Shown: positions 7,045-15,706 of the stretch, in pieces
How the letters are laid out: each line of letters begins with the position of its first letter
How positions within the stretch are numbered: the stretch's first letter is position 1
Assembly: GCA_007693855.1 (NCBI GenBank)
Contig: RECU01000043.1
Span: 1 to 39,638, forward strand
Reading direction: 5' to 3'
DNA: 39,638 nt
Source of the DNA: Gammaproteobacteria bacterium
Lineage (GTDB): Bacteria; Pseudomonadota; Gammaproteobacteria; Steroidobacterales; PWYM01
Program-made: the position numbers and the translations under genes
The notes under the pieces: model-generated
What the model saw: the letters and a program-made list of their open reading frames with translations, nothing else
The model's database searches: none
What the model was told of the DNA's origin: nothing

Positions 7045-7652
7045 CCCTGCTGCAGGCGGCCCTGGTCGGACATGATCAGCAGGATGGCCTCGGCGCTGGG
7101 GGCGATACGCGCGGCGACCTGCAGGATGACGATACTGCCGTCGGTTGGCTCGGCGCGCAGCTGACAGTGGGCATGCTCTGCGCCGTCGCGCAGCCGCTGC
7201 ATGAGCCCGGCGAATGCCAGGTCGCCGCCGCTACCCAGCAGGCTCGCCAGGGGACGTCCGCTCATCTGCATCGCCTCCGTGCCCAGCAGCCTTGCCGCCT
7301 CCGCATTGGCCTCCAGGATCCGCCCCTGCAGGTTCAGGACCAGGTAGCCGACCGGCGCGGAGTCGAACAGCGCCTGGTAACGTGCCAGCGTATCGCCGAA
7401 ATCGCGCTCGTTCGTCTCCAGCTGTTCATGCTGGAGATCGAGTTCCACCTGGTGTGCCTGCAGTTCGTGCAGCAGCTTGAGGGCATCCGCCGCACTGGCG
7501 GGCTCACTGGCCAGCCGATAGAGCAGCATGAGTGCGTCGGGCCCCAACGCCGGACCGAGCATGGGTGGCGCGCCACCCTGTTTGAGCAGCGTCTCCGCAG
7601 CCAGGCGAAGTTCCTCGCGGCGTGCTGCCGTGATCACAGGTGTGGTGGACAT
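7041..7652 (-). CDS. PAS domain protein
   Basis: A 203-residue cytoplasmic protein without membrane segments. A helical N-terminal half (about 5-85) ends in a likely coiled coil (ALKLLHELQAHQVELDLQHE). A PAS domain follows (about 88-195: YQALFDSAPVGYLVLNLQG, ILEANAEAARLLG). It contains no output domain. It overlaps the CheB-CheR fusion by four bases (GTGA) and is transcribed first, so the two are probably made together and may form a sensory complex. The helical-PAS arrangement resembles the input halves of PAS histidine kinases with the kinase missing. The PAS ligand is unknown. Confidence 0.8.
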   Translation of the reverse strand: MSTTPVITAARREELRLAAETLLKQGGAPPMLGPALGPDALMLLYRLASEPASAADALKLLHELQAHQVELDLQHEQLETNERDFGDTLARYQALFDSAPVGYLVLNLQGRILEANAEAARLLGTEAMQMSGRPLASLLGSGGDLAFAGLMQRLRDGAEHAHCQLRAEPTDGSIVILQVAARIAPSAEAILLIMSDQGRLQQG

Positions 7653-7740
7653 TGGGTTGGCGCTTCCTTCGCTATTTCAGGTGTCCGGGCATGGTATCCC
7701 AAGGCCACCACATCCTACGCGGCCCTGCTGACGATGTCGC

Positions 7741-8094
7741 TCATCGATTGCGGCGGCGCCGGCGCACGACGATGGCACCGAGCATGCCTGCGCTCAGCAA
7801 CACCAGGGCGCCGGGTGCCGGAACGGCATGCGGCGTGACCTGCGGCGCTGTCTGGGGTGCCGCTTGCGTGGTCAGCGGGTGATCGCGTCGCATCGGGGTC
7901 GCCGGCGTCGCATGTGCGCCCGTCGCGTCTCTGTTGAACCGGGCGTTCGGATGGGCCCGGCTGGCAGCCATGTGCAGGCCGTGACTGTTGGGGGAGATCT
8001 CATGGGCATCCATGACTATCGGTGCCGCTTGCGCGCCAGGTGCGAGCAGCAACATCCCTGATGCCAGCGCAGTGATCGAGAGTATCTTGTACAT
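7741..8094 (-). CDS. Secreted protein with PEP-CTERM-like C-terminal signal
   Basis: A 117-residue exported protein. A signal peptide (about 1-23, ending AQAA) is followed by a low-complexity region rich in His, Ala, Pro and Thr (about 28-90). The C-terminus has VPAPG at 91-95, a hydrophobic segment (about 96-110) and a very basic tail RRRRRNR. This three-part layout is that of PEP-CTERM sorting signals handled by exosortases, here with VPAP in place of the usual VPEP. No exosortase is in the window. ATG 8094 has GGAG eight bases upstream; the frame continues further upstream but without a signal peptide or family content. The mature region is not recognised. Confidence 0.7.
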   Translation of the reverse strand: MYKILSITALASGMLLLAPGAQAAPIVMDAHEISPNSHGLHMAASRAHPNARFNRDATGAHATPATPMRRDHPLTTQAAPQTAPQVTPHAVPAPGALVLLSAGMLGAIVVRRRRRNR

Positions 8095-8256
8095 GTGGTG
8101 TTCTCCAGTTGATCCAAGCGACCCCCGGAGTGTAGGCCGAGACGTGGATGGCGGTCGGTGGGCTAGCGTACAGATCTCCATCGTCGTTCCAAAGAAGATG
8201 GTCGTTACCCGCCGACGTGCCAGGGCGGCCAGACGATACCCAGATTGGAGAACGCC
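8095..8256. other. Divergent intergenic region
   Basis: These 162 bases separate the PEP-CTERM-like gene (minus) and the 49-residue membrane protein gene (plus). GGAG ribosome binding sites are visible for both genes at its ends. No clear promoter pair or operator was identified. Confidence 0.3.
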
Positions 8257-8406
8257 ATGCTGTTTACCATCGCCGTCATCCTGCTGATCATGTGGGCCCT
8301 GGGGCTGGTCTCCGGGACGACCATCGGCGGGTTCATTCACCTGTTGCTGGTGCTCGCAGTCATTGTGGTGCTGATCCAGCTGATCAGCGGCCGTCGCGTC
8401 GTCTAG
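8257..8406 (+). CDS. Lmo0937-type small membrane protein
   Basis: A 49-residue protein with two closely spaced transmembrane helices (about 2-20 and 24-43), beginning MLFTIAVILL and ending ISGRRVV. The pattern, including GGFIHLLLVLAV, matches the widespread lmo0937-family small membrane proteins of unknown function, which are often linked with envelope stress. GGAG lies seven to eight bases before ATG 8257. It stops ten bases before the diguanylate cyclase gene, so the two may be cotranscribed. Confidence 0.78.
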   Translation: MLFTIAVILLIMWALGLVSGTTIGGFIHLLLVLAVIVVLIQLISGRRVV

Positions 8407-8416
8407 TGAGCCGCCC

Positions 8417-9925
8417 ATGGCAGCGCATGCGCCAAAACCGAATGGCAAGACGACTACGGCCCCAGAGGGCGGCCGTGCGGTGACAGCGGACCAGGGCGGC
8501 GAGTCGCCGGCCGATCTGCTGGACGTGGCGCTCGCCCGTCGCCTCTGTGAATCATCCCCACTCGGGATCTTCCTCGCCGATGCTGCTGGGCTGTGTATCT
8601 ACGCCAATGCCGCCTGCGAGAAGATCACCGGGCTGACTCTCAGCCAGATGCGCGCCAGACCGTGGGATGAGTGGCTGCACCCGGAGGATCGGCTGCACAG
8701 TTCGAGGCTCTGGCTGGAGACTGTTCGTGAAGATCGCCCGTTACAGAGGGAGGTACGGATCTGCAGGCCGGACTCCTCTATCGCGTGGGTGCGGCTTCAC
8801 GCCACCAGGGTTCGTGGCGAGTCTGATACATCTCAAGGCAGCGTCTGTCTGCTGATGGTCGAGGACGTGACCGCGCGTAAAGCGGCCGAAGGCTCGTTGC
8901 AGGCAACCGAGGAGACGCTGTTCCAGGAAAAGGAACGCGCTCAGGTGACCTTGGCGTCCATCGGCGATGCAGTGCTGGTCACCGATATGGCGAACCGGGT
9001 CACCTATCTGAATCCTGAAGCGGAGCGTCTGACCGGGTGGTCCGGTGACGCCGCTGTCGGACGCCCGCTCGATGAAGTGTTCAGAATCCTTGATGGCGAT
9101 ACGCTGGAGGCCGCTCGAAACCCTGCGCAGAAGGCGATCGAGGCCGGCAGGACTGTCGGTCTCGAGCTGGGCTGTCTGCTGGTTCGTCGTGACGGCTCCA
9201 CGCTGCCGATCGAGGATTCCGCAGCACCGGTGAAAAACCGCGATGGCAGTCTGGCGGGTGCGGTCGTCGTGTTTCACGATGCCGCCCGCTGTGTCGCCAT
9301 CGCCGAGCGCAATGCTCACCTTGCCATGCATGACCCGCTCACCGGACTGGCCAATACTGCGCTGCTGACCGAACGTCTCACCCAGGGGACCGCACTGGCG
9401 CGTCGGCACCGCAGCCGGATCGGGTTGCTGTTCATCGACCTCGACGGGTTCAAACAGGTGAACGACACGTATGGCCACCTGGCTGGGGATGAACTGCTGA
9501 AAGCTGTCGCGAGCCGTCTGCAAGGCTGTGTGCGGGCCATCGATACGGTGTGCCGGCGCGGTGGCGATGAGTTCGTGATCATGCTCGCTGCGCTCGAGCG
9601 TCGCCAGGATGCCGGTTATGTGGCCGAGAAAGTCCTGGGGAGGCTTCGCGATCCGTTTACTGTTGGCGACAAGGACATACGACTCAGCGCCAGTATCGGG
9701 ATCAGCGTCTACCCGGAGAATGGCGAGGACGCCGAGGCGCTCCTGTGCGCCGCTGACACGGCGATGTATCACGCCAAGGAAAGCGCGCAGGGGAGTTTCG
9801 TATTCGCCCGGCCACCGCCTGCGCCTGTGATCAGCAGTGTCGTCATGCGCAGTCCAGCGAAGAAGCGTCCCAGACACGTCCGCGCGACCGGGCCCTCGGC
9901 GACTGACCGAACGGTGCGTGGCTAG
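8417..9925 (+). CDS. PAS-PAS-GGDEF diguanylate cyclase
   Basis: A 502-residue cytoplasmic protein with two PAS domains (about 40-155 and 172-292) and a GGDEF domain (about 300-470). The second PAS shows ASIGDAVLVTDMANRVTYLN and AERLTGW; the GGDEF domain begins HDPLTGLAN. The active-site motif GGDEF (382-386) is intact, and an RAID product-inhibition site (RxxD) sits five residues before it. It should therefore make c-di-GMP and be feedback inhibited. No EAL domain is present. No transmembrane segment is seen, so the signal is probably cytosolic or membrane-permeant. The last 35 or so residues are basic and low in complexity. The ribosome binding site before ATG 8417 is weak. Confidence 0.9.
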   Translation: MAAHAPKPNGKTTTAPEGGRAVTADQGGESPADLLDVALARRLCESSPLGIFLADAAGLCIYANAACEKITGLTLSQMRARPWDEWLHPEDRLHSSRLWLETVREDRPLQREVRICRPDSSIAWVRLHATRVRGESDTSQGSVCLLMVEDVTARKAAEGSLQATEETLFQEKERAQVTLASIGDAVLVTDMANRVTYLNPEAERLTGWSGDAAVGRPLDEVFRILDGDTLEAARNPAQKAIEAGRTVGLELGCLLVRRDGSTLPIEDSAAPVKNRDGSLAGAVVVFHDAARCVAIAERNAHLAMHDPLTGLANTALLTERLTQGTALARRHRSRIGLLFIDLDGFKQVNDTYGHLAGDELLKAVASRLQGCVRAIDTVCRRGGDEFVIMLAALERRQDAGYVAEKVLGRLRDPFTVGDKDIRLSASIGISVYPENGEDAEALLCAADTAMYHAKESAQGSFVFARPPPAPVISSVVMRSPAKKRPRHVRATGPSATDRTVRG

Positions 9926-9960
9926 TGCACACAGCGCCCTGTCGCACCACGAGAAGACAG

Positions 9961-11391
9961 ATGACGCGTCATCGGGCACTTGTCGTCGCTGCACTCGTCA
10001 CGGGCCTGGTGGCCTGCGCCACGAACCCGGTCACGGGGGATCGCGAGCTCGCCCTGGTCTCTGAAAGCCAGGAGATCCAGATCGGTCGGCAGGTGGCCGA
10101 GGGTGCCGCGCAGCAACTTGGACTGGTCGAGGATGACGCGCTCCAGGCCTATGTGCAGCGCCTGGGCCTCAAGCTCGCGCAGACATCTGAACGCCCTGAA
10201 CTGCCCTGGCGCTTCAGCGTCGCCGACGATCCGACCCCCAATGCCTTTGCCGCGCCGGGTGGCTTCATCTTCATTACCCGCGGCATGCTTGCGCTGCTGC
10301 GGAACGAAGCGGAGCTTGTCAGCGTGCTCGGCCACGAAATCGGCCACGTCACGGCGCGTCATTCAGTGGCGATGATGAGTCGTGCGCAGCTCGCGCAGCT
10401 GGGCCTGGGCATCGGGTCGATCATCAGCCCGACGGTCGCCCAGTTCGGCGACCTCGCCGCGGGCGGGCTGCAGTTGCTGTTTCTGCGCTACGGACGCGAT
10501 GCCGAGCGCCAGGCCGATGAGCTTGGCTACCGGTACGCGCTGGCGCACGGCTATGACGTCCGCGAGATGACCAACGTCTTTGTCGCCCTGCAGCAGTCCG
10601 CCCGATTGGCCGGTCAGAGCCCGGTGCCCAGCTGGCTGTCGACCCATCCCTATCCCGAGGAGCGGATCCGGCGCATCGCACAGGCGCTGACCGATCTGCC
10701 TCCGGCGGTCGAACCGCGACGCATCGGTGAAGCCGACTACCTGGCGCGGATCGACGGACTCGCATATGGGGAGGATCCGCGGAAGGGCTACTTCGAAGCC
10801 AATCGCTTCCTGCATCCGGAGCTGGCCTTCCGGCTGGACTTCCCGCGCGACTGGCGCACCCAGAATTTCGCCCAGGCCGTGGTCGCCGGCAGCCCCCGGG
10901 AAGATGCGCTGATCCAGCTGATGCTGGTGCCCGGGACCCTACAGGAGGCCACCGAACGGTTCTTCGGCCAGGAGGGCCTGACGGCAGGACGGATCCGCTC
11001 GCAGAGGGTCAACGGTTTACCTGCGATCAGTGGTGCCTTTCAGGCGCAGACCGCGCAGGCGGTGCTGGGGGGGGTGGCGACCTTCGTTTCACTGGAAGGA
11101 CGTACCTACCGGATCCTGGGCTATTCGCCCGCGGCGCAGTTCCGCGGCTATGAGGCGACGTTTCGCGCGGTCGGCAGCAGCTTCGCCCGCCTGACCGATG
11201 CCAGCGCACTGGCGCGCCAGCCCCAGCGTCTGGCCATCATCAGGGTGCCGCGGGCCATGACGGTCGCCGAGTTCAACCGGCTCCACCCGTCGGCCATCCC
11301 CATCGAAGAGCTCGCCCTGATCAACCAGCAGCCAGGCGCCGAGGCGGTGATGCCGGCGGGCTTCCTGGCCAAACAAGTCGTTGGCGAGTGA
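9961..11391 (+). CDS. M48 family metalloprotease, lipoprotein
   Basis: A 476-residue periplasmic zinc protease. The signal ends in lipobox LVAC (lipidated C19), followed by the NPVTGDRELALVSESQE region typical of the BepA/LoiP-like M48 group. The zinc site is HEIGH at 125-129 and the third ligand lies in the ERQADELGYRYA helix. A C-terminal module (about 300-476) includes TVAEFNRLHPSAIPIEELALIN, seen in M48 proteases of this subgroup. Family members help with outer-membrane protein quality control; that role is inferred. ATG 9961 is preferred because it gives a proper lipoprotein signal; an upstream GTG (9925) overlaps the stop of the diguanylate cyclase gene but adds a polar extension. Confidence 0.9.
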   Translation: MTRHRALVVAALVTGLVACATNPVTGDRELALVSESQEIQIGRQVAEGAAQQLGLVEDDALQAYVQRLGLKLAQTSERPELPWRFSVADDPTPNAFAAPGGFIFITRGMLALLRNEAELVSVLGHEIGHVTARHSVAMMSRAQLAQLGLGIGSIISPTVAQFGDLAAGGLQLLFLRYGRDAERQADELGYRYALAHGYDVREMTNVFVALQQSARLAGQSPVPSWLSTHPYPEERIRRIAQALTDLPPAVEPRRIGEADYLARIDGLAYGEDPRKGYFEANRFLHPELAFRLDFPRDWRTQNFAQAVVAGSPREDALIQLMLVPGTLQEATERFFGQEGLTAGRIRSQRVNGLPAISGAFQAQTAQAVLGGVATFVSLEGRTYRILGYSPAAQFRGYEATFRAVGSSFARLTDASALARQPQRLAIIRVPRAMTVAEFNRLHPSAIPIEELALINQQPGAEAVMPAGFLAKQVVGE

Positions 11392-11407
11392 GCGCGCCTC
11401 CCCCCGG

Positions 11408-13102
11408 CTAGGGATGCGCTGACGCGCCGCTTCCCTGGCGGGGAATCGGTGCCCCTGCGACCAATCTCGGCACCGCCGCGAGCAGGGTGCGCGTGTACTC
11501 CTCCTGCGGGGCCCGCAGCACCTCTTCGGTGCGGCCACTCTCCACCAGCCGTCCGGCCTGCATGACGGCCATCCGATCAGCCAGGTATTCCACCACGCCC
11601 ATGTTGTGCGTGATGAACAGCATCCCCAGGCCTTCCTCGTCGACCAGCCGGCGCAACAGCCTGAGAATGCCGGCCTGCACGGAGACGTCCAACGCGGAGG
11701 TGATCTCGTCGCACATGATGAAGCGCGGCTCGAGCACCAATGCCCGCGCGATCGCCAGTCGCTGGCGCTGGCCCCCCGAAAACTCGTGTGGATACCGCCA
11801 CAGGCTGTCGGTCGGCATCTCGACCCGCTCCAGCAACGCGGCTGCGCGGTGACGACGCGCGTCATCGTCGCGCCCGATCCCGTGCACGCGCATCGGCTCG
11901 CGCAGGGTGCTCAGGATGGGCAGGCGCGGGTTCAGGCTCGAGCCCGGATCCTGGAACACGACCTGCATGCGACGCCGGTAAGGGCGCATGCCGCTGCGCC
12001 CGAGGTGGGTAATGTCCTGTCCTTCCAGCAGGATGCTGCCTGCCGTGGGCTCGATCAGGCGCAGCAGCGCGCGCGCCAGCGTGGTCTTCCCACAGCCGGA
12101 TTCCCCCACCAGCGCGAGCACCTCTCCCGCGCCGACCGACAGGGACACCCCATCGACGGCCTTGAAACTGTCCACCACGCGTCGCATCAAACCCTGGCGA
12201 ACGGGGAAGTGCACCTTCAGATCGCGCAGTTCGATCAATGGGGTCGTGGTGACCTTTGGGGGCCGTACGGGGCGCGGGAGTCGCTCCGGGAGCGCGGCGA
12301 TCAGGTTGCGCGTGTAGTCGTGCCGGGGGCGACCCAGGACGTCCTCGACACGACCGACCTCGACGAGTTCGCCCCGCGACATGACGCCGACGGTATCGGC
12401 GATCTGCGCCACCACGCCGAAGTCGTGGGTGATGAACAGCAGGCCCATCCCGCGCCGCGACTGCAGTTCGCGGATGAGCTTGAGGATTTCCGCCTGTACG
12501 GTGACATCAAGCGCCGTGGTGGGCTCGTCGGCGATCAGCAGTTCGGGCTCGCAGATCAGGGCCATGGCGATCATGACACGCTGGCGCTGGCCACCGGAGA
12601 GCCGATGAGGAAACTCGTTGATGCGTTTTGCCGGGTCCGGGATCCGCACCTCTTCCAGCGCCGCGAGGATGCGCTCGCTCCGCTGCTGATCGGACATCTC
12701 GGGGTAGTGCAGTGACAGCGACTCGTCGAGTTGCTCGCCGATGGTCAGTACCGGATTGAGCGAGGTCATCGGCTCCTGGAAGATCATGCCGATGCGCCCG
12801 CCGCGCACGGCCCTCATGGTGGGCTCGTCGGCGTGCAGCAGGTCCAGTGCTGCCGACCTTCCGGCGATGGCCTCGTCGCCGTGGCTGTACAGCCGCACCA
12901 CCCCGCTAGGATGACGGTGTTTGCCCGCCGGCAGCAGCCCCATCACCGATAGCGCCGTGACCGACTTGCCGCTGCCGGACTCGCCGACCAGGCAGAATGT
13001 CTCGCCGCGCCTGACGCTCAGGCTGACGCCGTTGACCGCACGCATCCAGCGCCTATCCGAGGCCAGCTCCGTGACCAGGTCCTCGACGTCAAGCAGATTC
13101 AC
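11408..13102 (-). CDS. Oligopeptide-type ABC transporter, fused double ATPase
   Basis: A 564-residue cytoplasmic protein with two complete nucleotide-binding domains, equivalent to OppD and OppF joined, as in YejF. Domain 1 has Walker A GESGSGKS (40-47), signature LSGGQ (168-172) and Walker B LLIADEP (188-194). Domain 2 has Walker A GESGCGKT (333-340), signature FSGGQ (441-445) and Walker B FIMCDE (461-466). Both sites look catalytically intact. It is the last gene of a minus-strand operon (binding protein, two permeases, ATPase) and overlaps the second permease by four bases. The likely role is ATP-driven uptake of peptides or similar solutes; the substrate is unknown. Confidence 0.9.
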   Translation of the reverse strand: MNLLDVEDLVTELASDRRWMRAVNGVSLSVRRGETFCLVGESGSGKSVTALSVMGLLPAGKHRHPSGVVRLYSHGDEAIAGRSAALDLLHADEPTMRAVRGGRIGMIFQEPMTSLNPVLTIGEQLDESLSLHYPEMSDQQRSERILAALEEVRIPDPAKRINEFPHRLSGGQRQRVMIAMALICEPELLIADEPTTALDVTVQAEILKLIRELQSRRGMGLLFITHDFGVVAQIADTVGVMSRGELVEVGRVEDVLGRPRHDYTRNLIAALPERLPRPVRPPKVTTTPLIELRDLKVHFPVRQGLMRRVVDSFKAVDGVSLSVGAGEVLALVGESGCGKTTLARALLRLIEPTAGSILLEGQDITHLGRSGMRPYRRRMQVVFQDPGSSLNPRLPILSTLREPMRVHGIGRDDDARRHRAAALLERVEMPTDSLWRYPHEFSGGQRQRLAIARALVLEPRFIMCDEITSALDVSVQAGILRLLRRLVDEEGLGMLFITHNMGVVEYLADRMAVMQAGRLVESGRTEEVLRAPQEEYTRTLLAAVPRLVAGAPIPRQGSGASAHP

Positions 13103-14298
13103 GAAGTCCCCTCGGTTCGACGCGTATGCGGGTCCACCGCATCACGCAGCGCCTCGCCAATGAGGTTGTAGGAGAACACCGTCAGGAAGATCGCCCCGCC
13201 CGGAAATACCGCCAGCCACCAGTTGAAGGTCGACGACTGGACCGCCTGGTTCAGCATCTGGCCCCACGAAGGGTCGTCGACCAGGCCGAGGCCGAGGAAG
13301 CTCAGTGTCGCCTCGGCCAGGATGGCGGAGGCGACCCCGAAGCTGGCCGCCACCAGCAGCGGTGCCAGGCCATTGGGCAGCATGTGGCGGAACAGGATGG
13401 AGGGCAGTGGCAAGCCGCAGGCGACGGCCGCCTGGACGAAGTCCTGCTCGCGCAGCTTGAGGAATTCGGCGCGCACGTAGCGCGCGTAGGCCGACCACGA
13501 CGTGATGCCGATGATGATCATCATCATGTAGATCGAGCGACCGAAGAATGCGACGAACGTCAGCAGCAGGAACAGCGTAGGGATGGCCTCGAAGATCTCG
13601 ACCAGGCGCATGCCGATGATGTCGACCACCCCCGAGAAGTAGCCCATCAGTCCGCCGATGATCGTGCCGATCGACAGCGCGATGCCGGTGGCGATGAAGC
13701 CGATGGCCAGCGCGATCCGCGAGGCGTGGATCATGCGGGCGGCCACGTCCGCCCCGTTGTCCTCGGTGCCCAGCCAGTGACGGCGGTCTTCGGCCTGCAA
13801 GGGCGCCTCGACACCGGTATCGCCCATGTCTCGCAGATAGTCTTTCGCCGAAAATGGAATCGGCGCACGCAGCACGCGCTCGACGGCGCCGGCCTGCTCG
13901 AGCTCGCGGTATTCCTCGTAGATGATCAGCGCGGGCGGTGACACGAGTGTGTAGGCCAGGACAGTCGTCACGCCCAGCGTCATGAGCAGCGCCAGCATGC
14001 GCAGCCATAGCCGCCCCGGCAGCATGAAAAACAGCAGCACGGCAACAAAGCCGATCAGCCAGATCCAGTCGACGGGCGTGAGGTAGGCCATGACCGGGCT
14101 GCTGGTCTGGCCATCGACCACCAGCAGCAGCGGATGGCTGCTGGCGATGAAGGGCGCGAAGGTGGCGACCAGTACCAGCACGCCGACCCAGGCCAGCCCG
14201 ATACGCGCACCGGTGCTTTTCAGCAGGGCAGCCAGCACCTGGCGGCCCCAGGGCCGTGAACGCTTTTCCCGATCCACCGCGATCTCGGCGTCATTCAT
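13099..14298 (-). CDS. Oligopeptide-type ABC permease (OppC/DppC-like) with membrane insertion
   Basis: A 399-residue inner-membrane permease, longer than the usual 290-340. After TM1 (about 33-51) there are two further hydrophobic segments (about 78-94 and 99-120) and a polar loop before the standard HWLGTEDNGADVAARMI motif (174-190). The permease core follows, with an EAA-type loop around EFLKLREQDFVQAAVACGLP and GEALRDAVDPH near the end. The core looks fully conserved. The gene overlaps the ATPase gene by four bases and the other permease gene by eight, so the subunits are coupled. The insertion could alter docking with the unusual membrane-tethered binding protein; that is inference. Confidence 0.87.
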   Translation of the reverse strand: MNDAEIAVDREKRSRPWGRQVLAALLKSTGARIGLAWVGVLVLVATFAPFIASSHPLLLVVDGQTSSPVMAYLTPVDWIWLIGFVAVLLFFMLPGRLWLRMLALLMTLGVTTVLAYTLVSPPALIIYEEYRELEQAGAVERVLRAPIPFSAKDYLRDMGDTGVEAPLQAEDRRHWLGTEDNGADVAARMIHASRIALAIGFIATGIALSIGTIIGGLMGYFSGVVDIIGMRLVEIFEAIPTLFLLLTFVAFFGRSIYMMMIIIGITSWSAYARYVRAEFLKLREQDFVQAAVACGLPLPSILFRHMLPNGLAPLLVAASFGVASAILAEATLSFLGLGLVDDPSWGQMLNQAVQSSTFNWWLAVFPGGAIFLTVFSYNLIGEALRDAVDPHTRRTEGTS

Positions 14299-15673
14299 AG
14301 CTTACCCTCGGGTCAGCGATGGCGTAGGCGATGTCGGCCAGCAGGTAGCCGGCGAGCGTGAGCACACCGGACAGCAGTGTGACCGAGAGCACCAGCTCAC
14401 GGTCGCGGGTCTGCACTGCCTCGACAGCCAGCTTGCCCATGCCGTCGATGCTGAAGATGCTCTCCACGATCACCGAGCCCGCCAGCAGGCTCGGCAACAA
14501 GGTCGCCGACACCGTGATCAGCGGCAGCAGCGAGTTGCGGAACACATGCCGCCAGAGCACTGTTTCCTCGTCCACGCCCTTGGCCCGGGCCGTGCGCGCA
14601 TAGTCGGCCGCCAGGTTTTCCAGCAGCGAGGAGCGTGTCAGCTTGGCGAGGAAGGCAAGTCCGCCGTAGGACAGCGCGATCACCGGCAGCACCAGGTGCC
14701 AGGCCCGGTCGAGCAGGTAACCGCTGTGGACGATCTCGAGCCCGGCGAGCCGCGCGATCGCGATCCCCACGCCAATGCCGAGTCCGCCCGCCAGCGCAAT
14801 CCGCAGCACCCGGCTGGGCATGCCGCCGAGCGCCGCGCCCAGGCCGGCACCGAGGGCTGTCAACAGCACGTGCGCCACGCCAATCGTCGCGCCCTGAAGC
14901 TGGTCCATCATCAGGTAGCCCAGCCCCGCGCCGATCACGCCACCGCCGATGTTCAGCGCCCGCTGCGGTGCACGTGCCGCGGCCCACACCAGCAGCGTGG
15001 TGCTCAGGCCGACGGCGGCGAACAGCCATACCAGGTCAGCCCCGCTCCCCAACCACGGCAGGAAGGTCTGGTCGAGTGCCTCGCGTCGTCCCAGCCCGGC
15101 GGTGGGGAACCAGCGCCAGTACTGCTCGGAGGCGAAGAAGCCGATGAACAGGACGCCGGCGAGGATGGTGGGCACCGACCACAGGCCGAGCAGGAAGAGG
15201 TTGGAGACGACGTCGAAGCGCCCGCCGCGCCCCCGGGCCGCCTGCACGCCAATGGCGATTGCGACGCCATAGATGAGCGGGATCGACAGCAGGTTGAGCA
15301 GCAGGGTGATGGGCAGCCGCTCGGCAATGAGGTCTGTCACTGGACGGCCGTAGCGGAAACTCGTGCCGAGGTTCGAGCCTTTCAGCAACGAGAAACTGCC
15401 GAGCGTGCCATCCGCTTCGCGCTCGAAGCCGACCGGCGAGACGTTGTTCAGCCAGCGCAGGTACTGCAGCGGGGCGGGCTGGTCGAGACCGTAGAGCTGG
15501 TTGTAATAGGCTTCCAGCGCCTCGCGCGCTTCCGGTTCGAGATTGCCGGCGCCGGTCAGCACGCTGGCGCTGATGCCGCCGGGTGCCGCGGCCATCACGG
15601 TGAATACCACAAGCGTGATGCCGAACAGGGTGGGCACCATCAGCGCCACCCGCCGCAGCAGGTAGATCAGCAT
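14291..15673 (-). CDS. Oligopeptide-type ABC permease (OppB/DppB-like) with large membrane insertion
   Basis: A 460-residue permease; typical OppB/DppB proteins have about 305-365 residues. The start (MLIYLLRRVALMVPTLFGIT) and the C-terminal core are standard, with the EAA-type loop ADYARTARAKGVDEETVLWRH (about 356-376). Between FPTAGL (189-194) and LLDRAWHLVLP (320-330), where the family normally has a short loop, there are about 110 extra residues with three glycine/alanine-rich hydrophobic segments (about 214-233, 243-285 and 291-310). ATG 15673 follows the binding-protein gene by 33 bp. With the OppC-like partner it forms the membrane channel. Confidence 0.87.
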   Translation of the reverse strand: MLIYLLRRVALMVPTLFGITLVVFTVMAAAPGGISASVLTGAGNLEPEAREALEAYYNQLYGLDQPAPLQYLRWLNNVSPVGFEREADGTLGSFSLLKGSNLGTSFRYGRPVTDLIAERLPITLLLNLLSIPLIYGVAIAIGVQAARGRGGRFDVVSNLFLLGLWSVPTILAGVLFIGFFASEQYWRWFPTAGLGRREALDQTFLPWLGSGADLVWLFAAVGLSTTLLVWAAARAPQRALNIGGGVIGAGLGYLMMDQLQGATIGVAHVLLTALGAGLGAALGGMPSRVLRIALAGGLGIGVGIAIARLAGLEIVHSGYLLDRAWHLVLPVIALSYGGLAFLAKLTRSSLLENLAADYARTARAKGVDEETVLWRHVFRNSLLPLITVSATLLPSLLAGSVIVESIFSIDGMGKLAVEAVQTRDRELVLSVTLLSGVLTLAGYLLADIAYAIADPRVSYE

Positions 15674-15706
15674 ACGGCAAGGGCCTTCACGGTGCGCCGG
15701 TGCATG

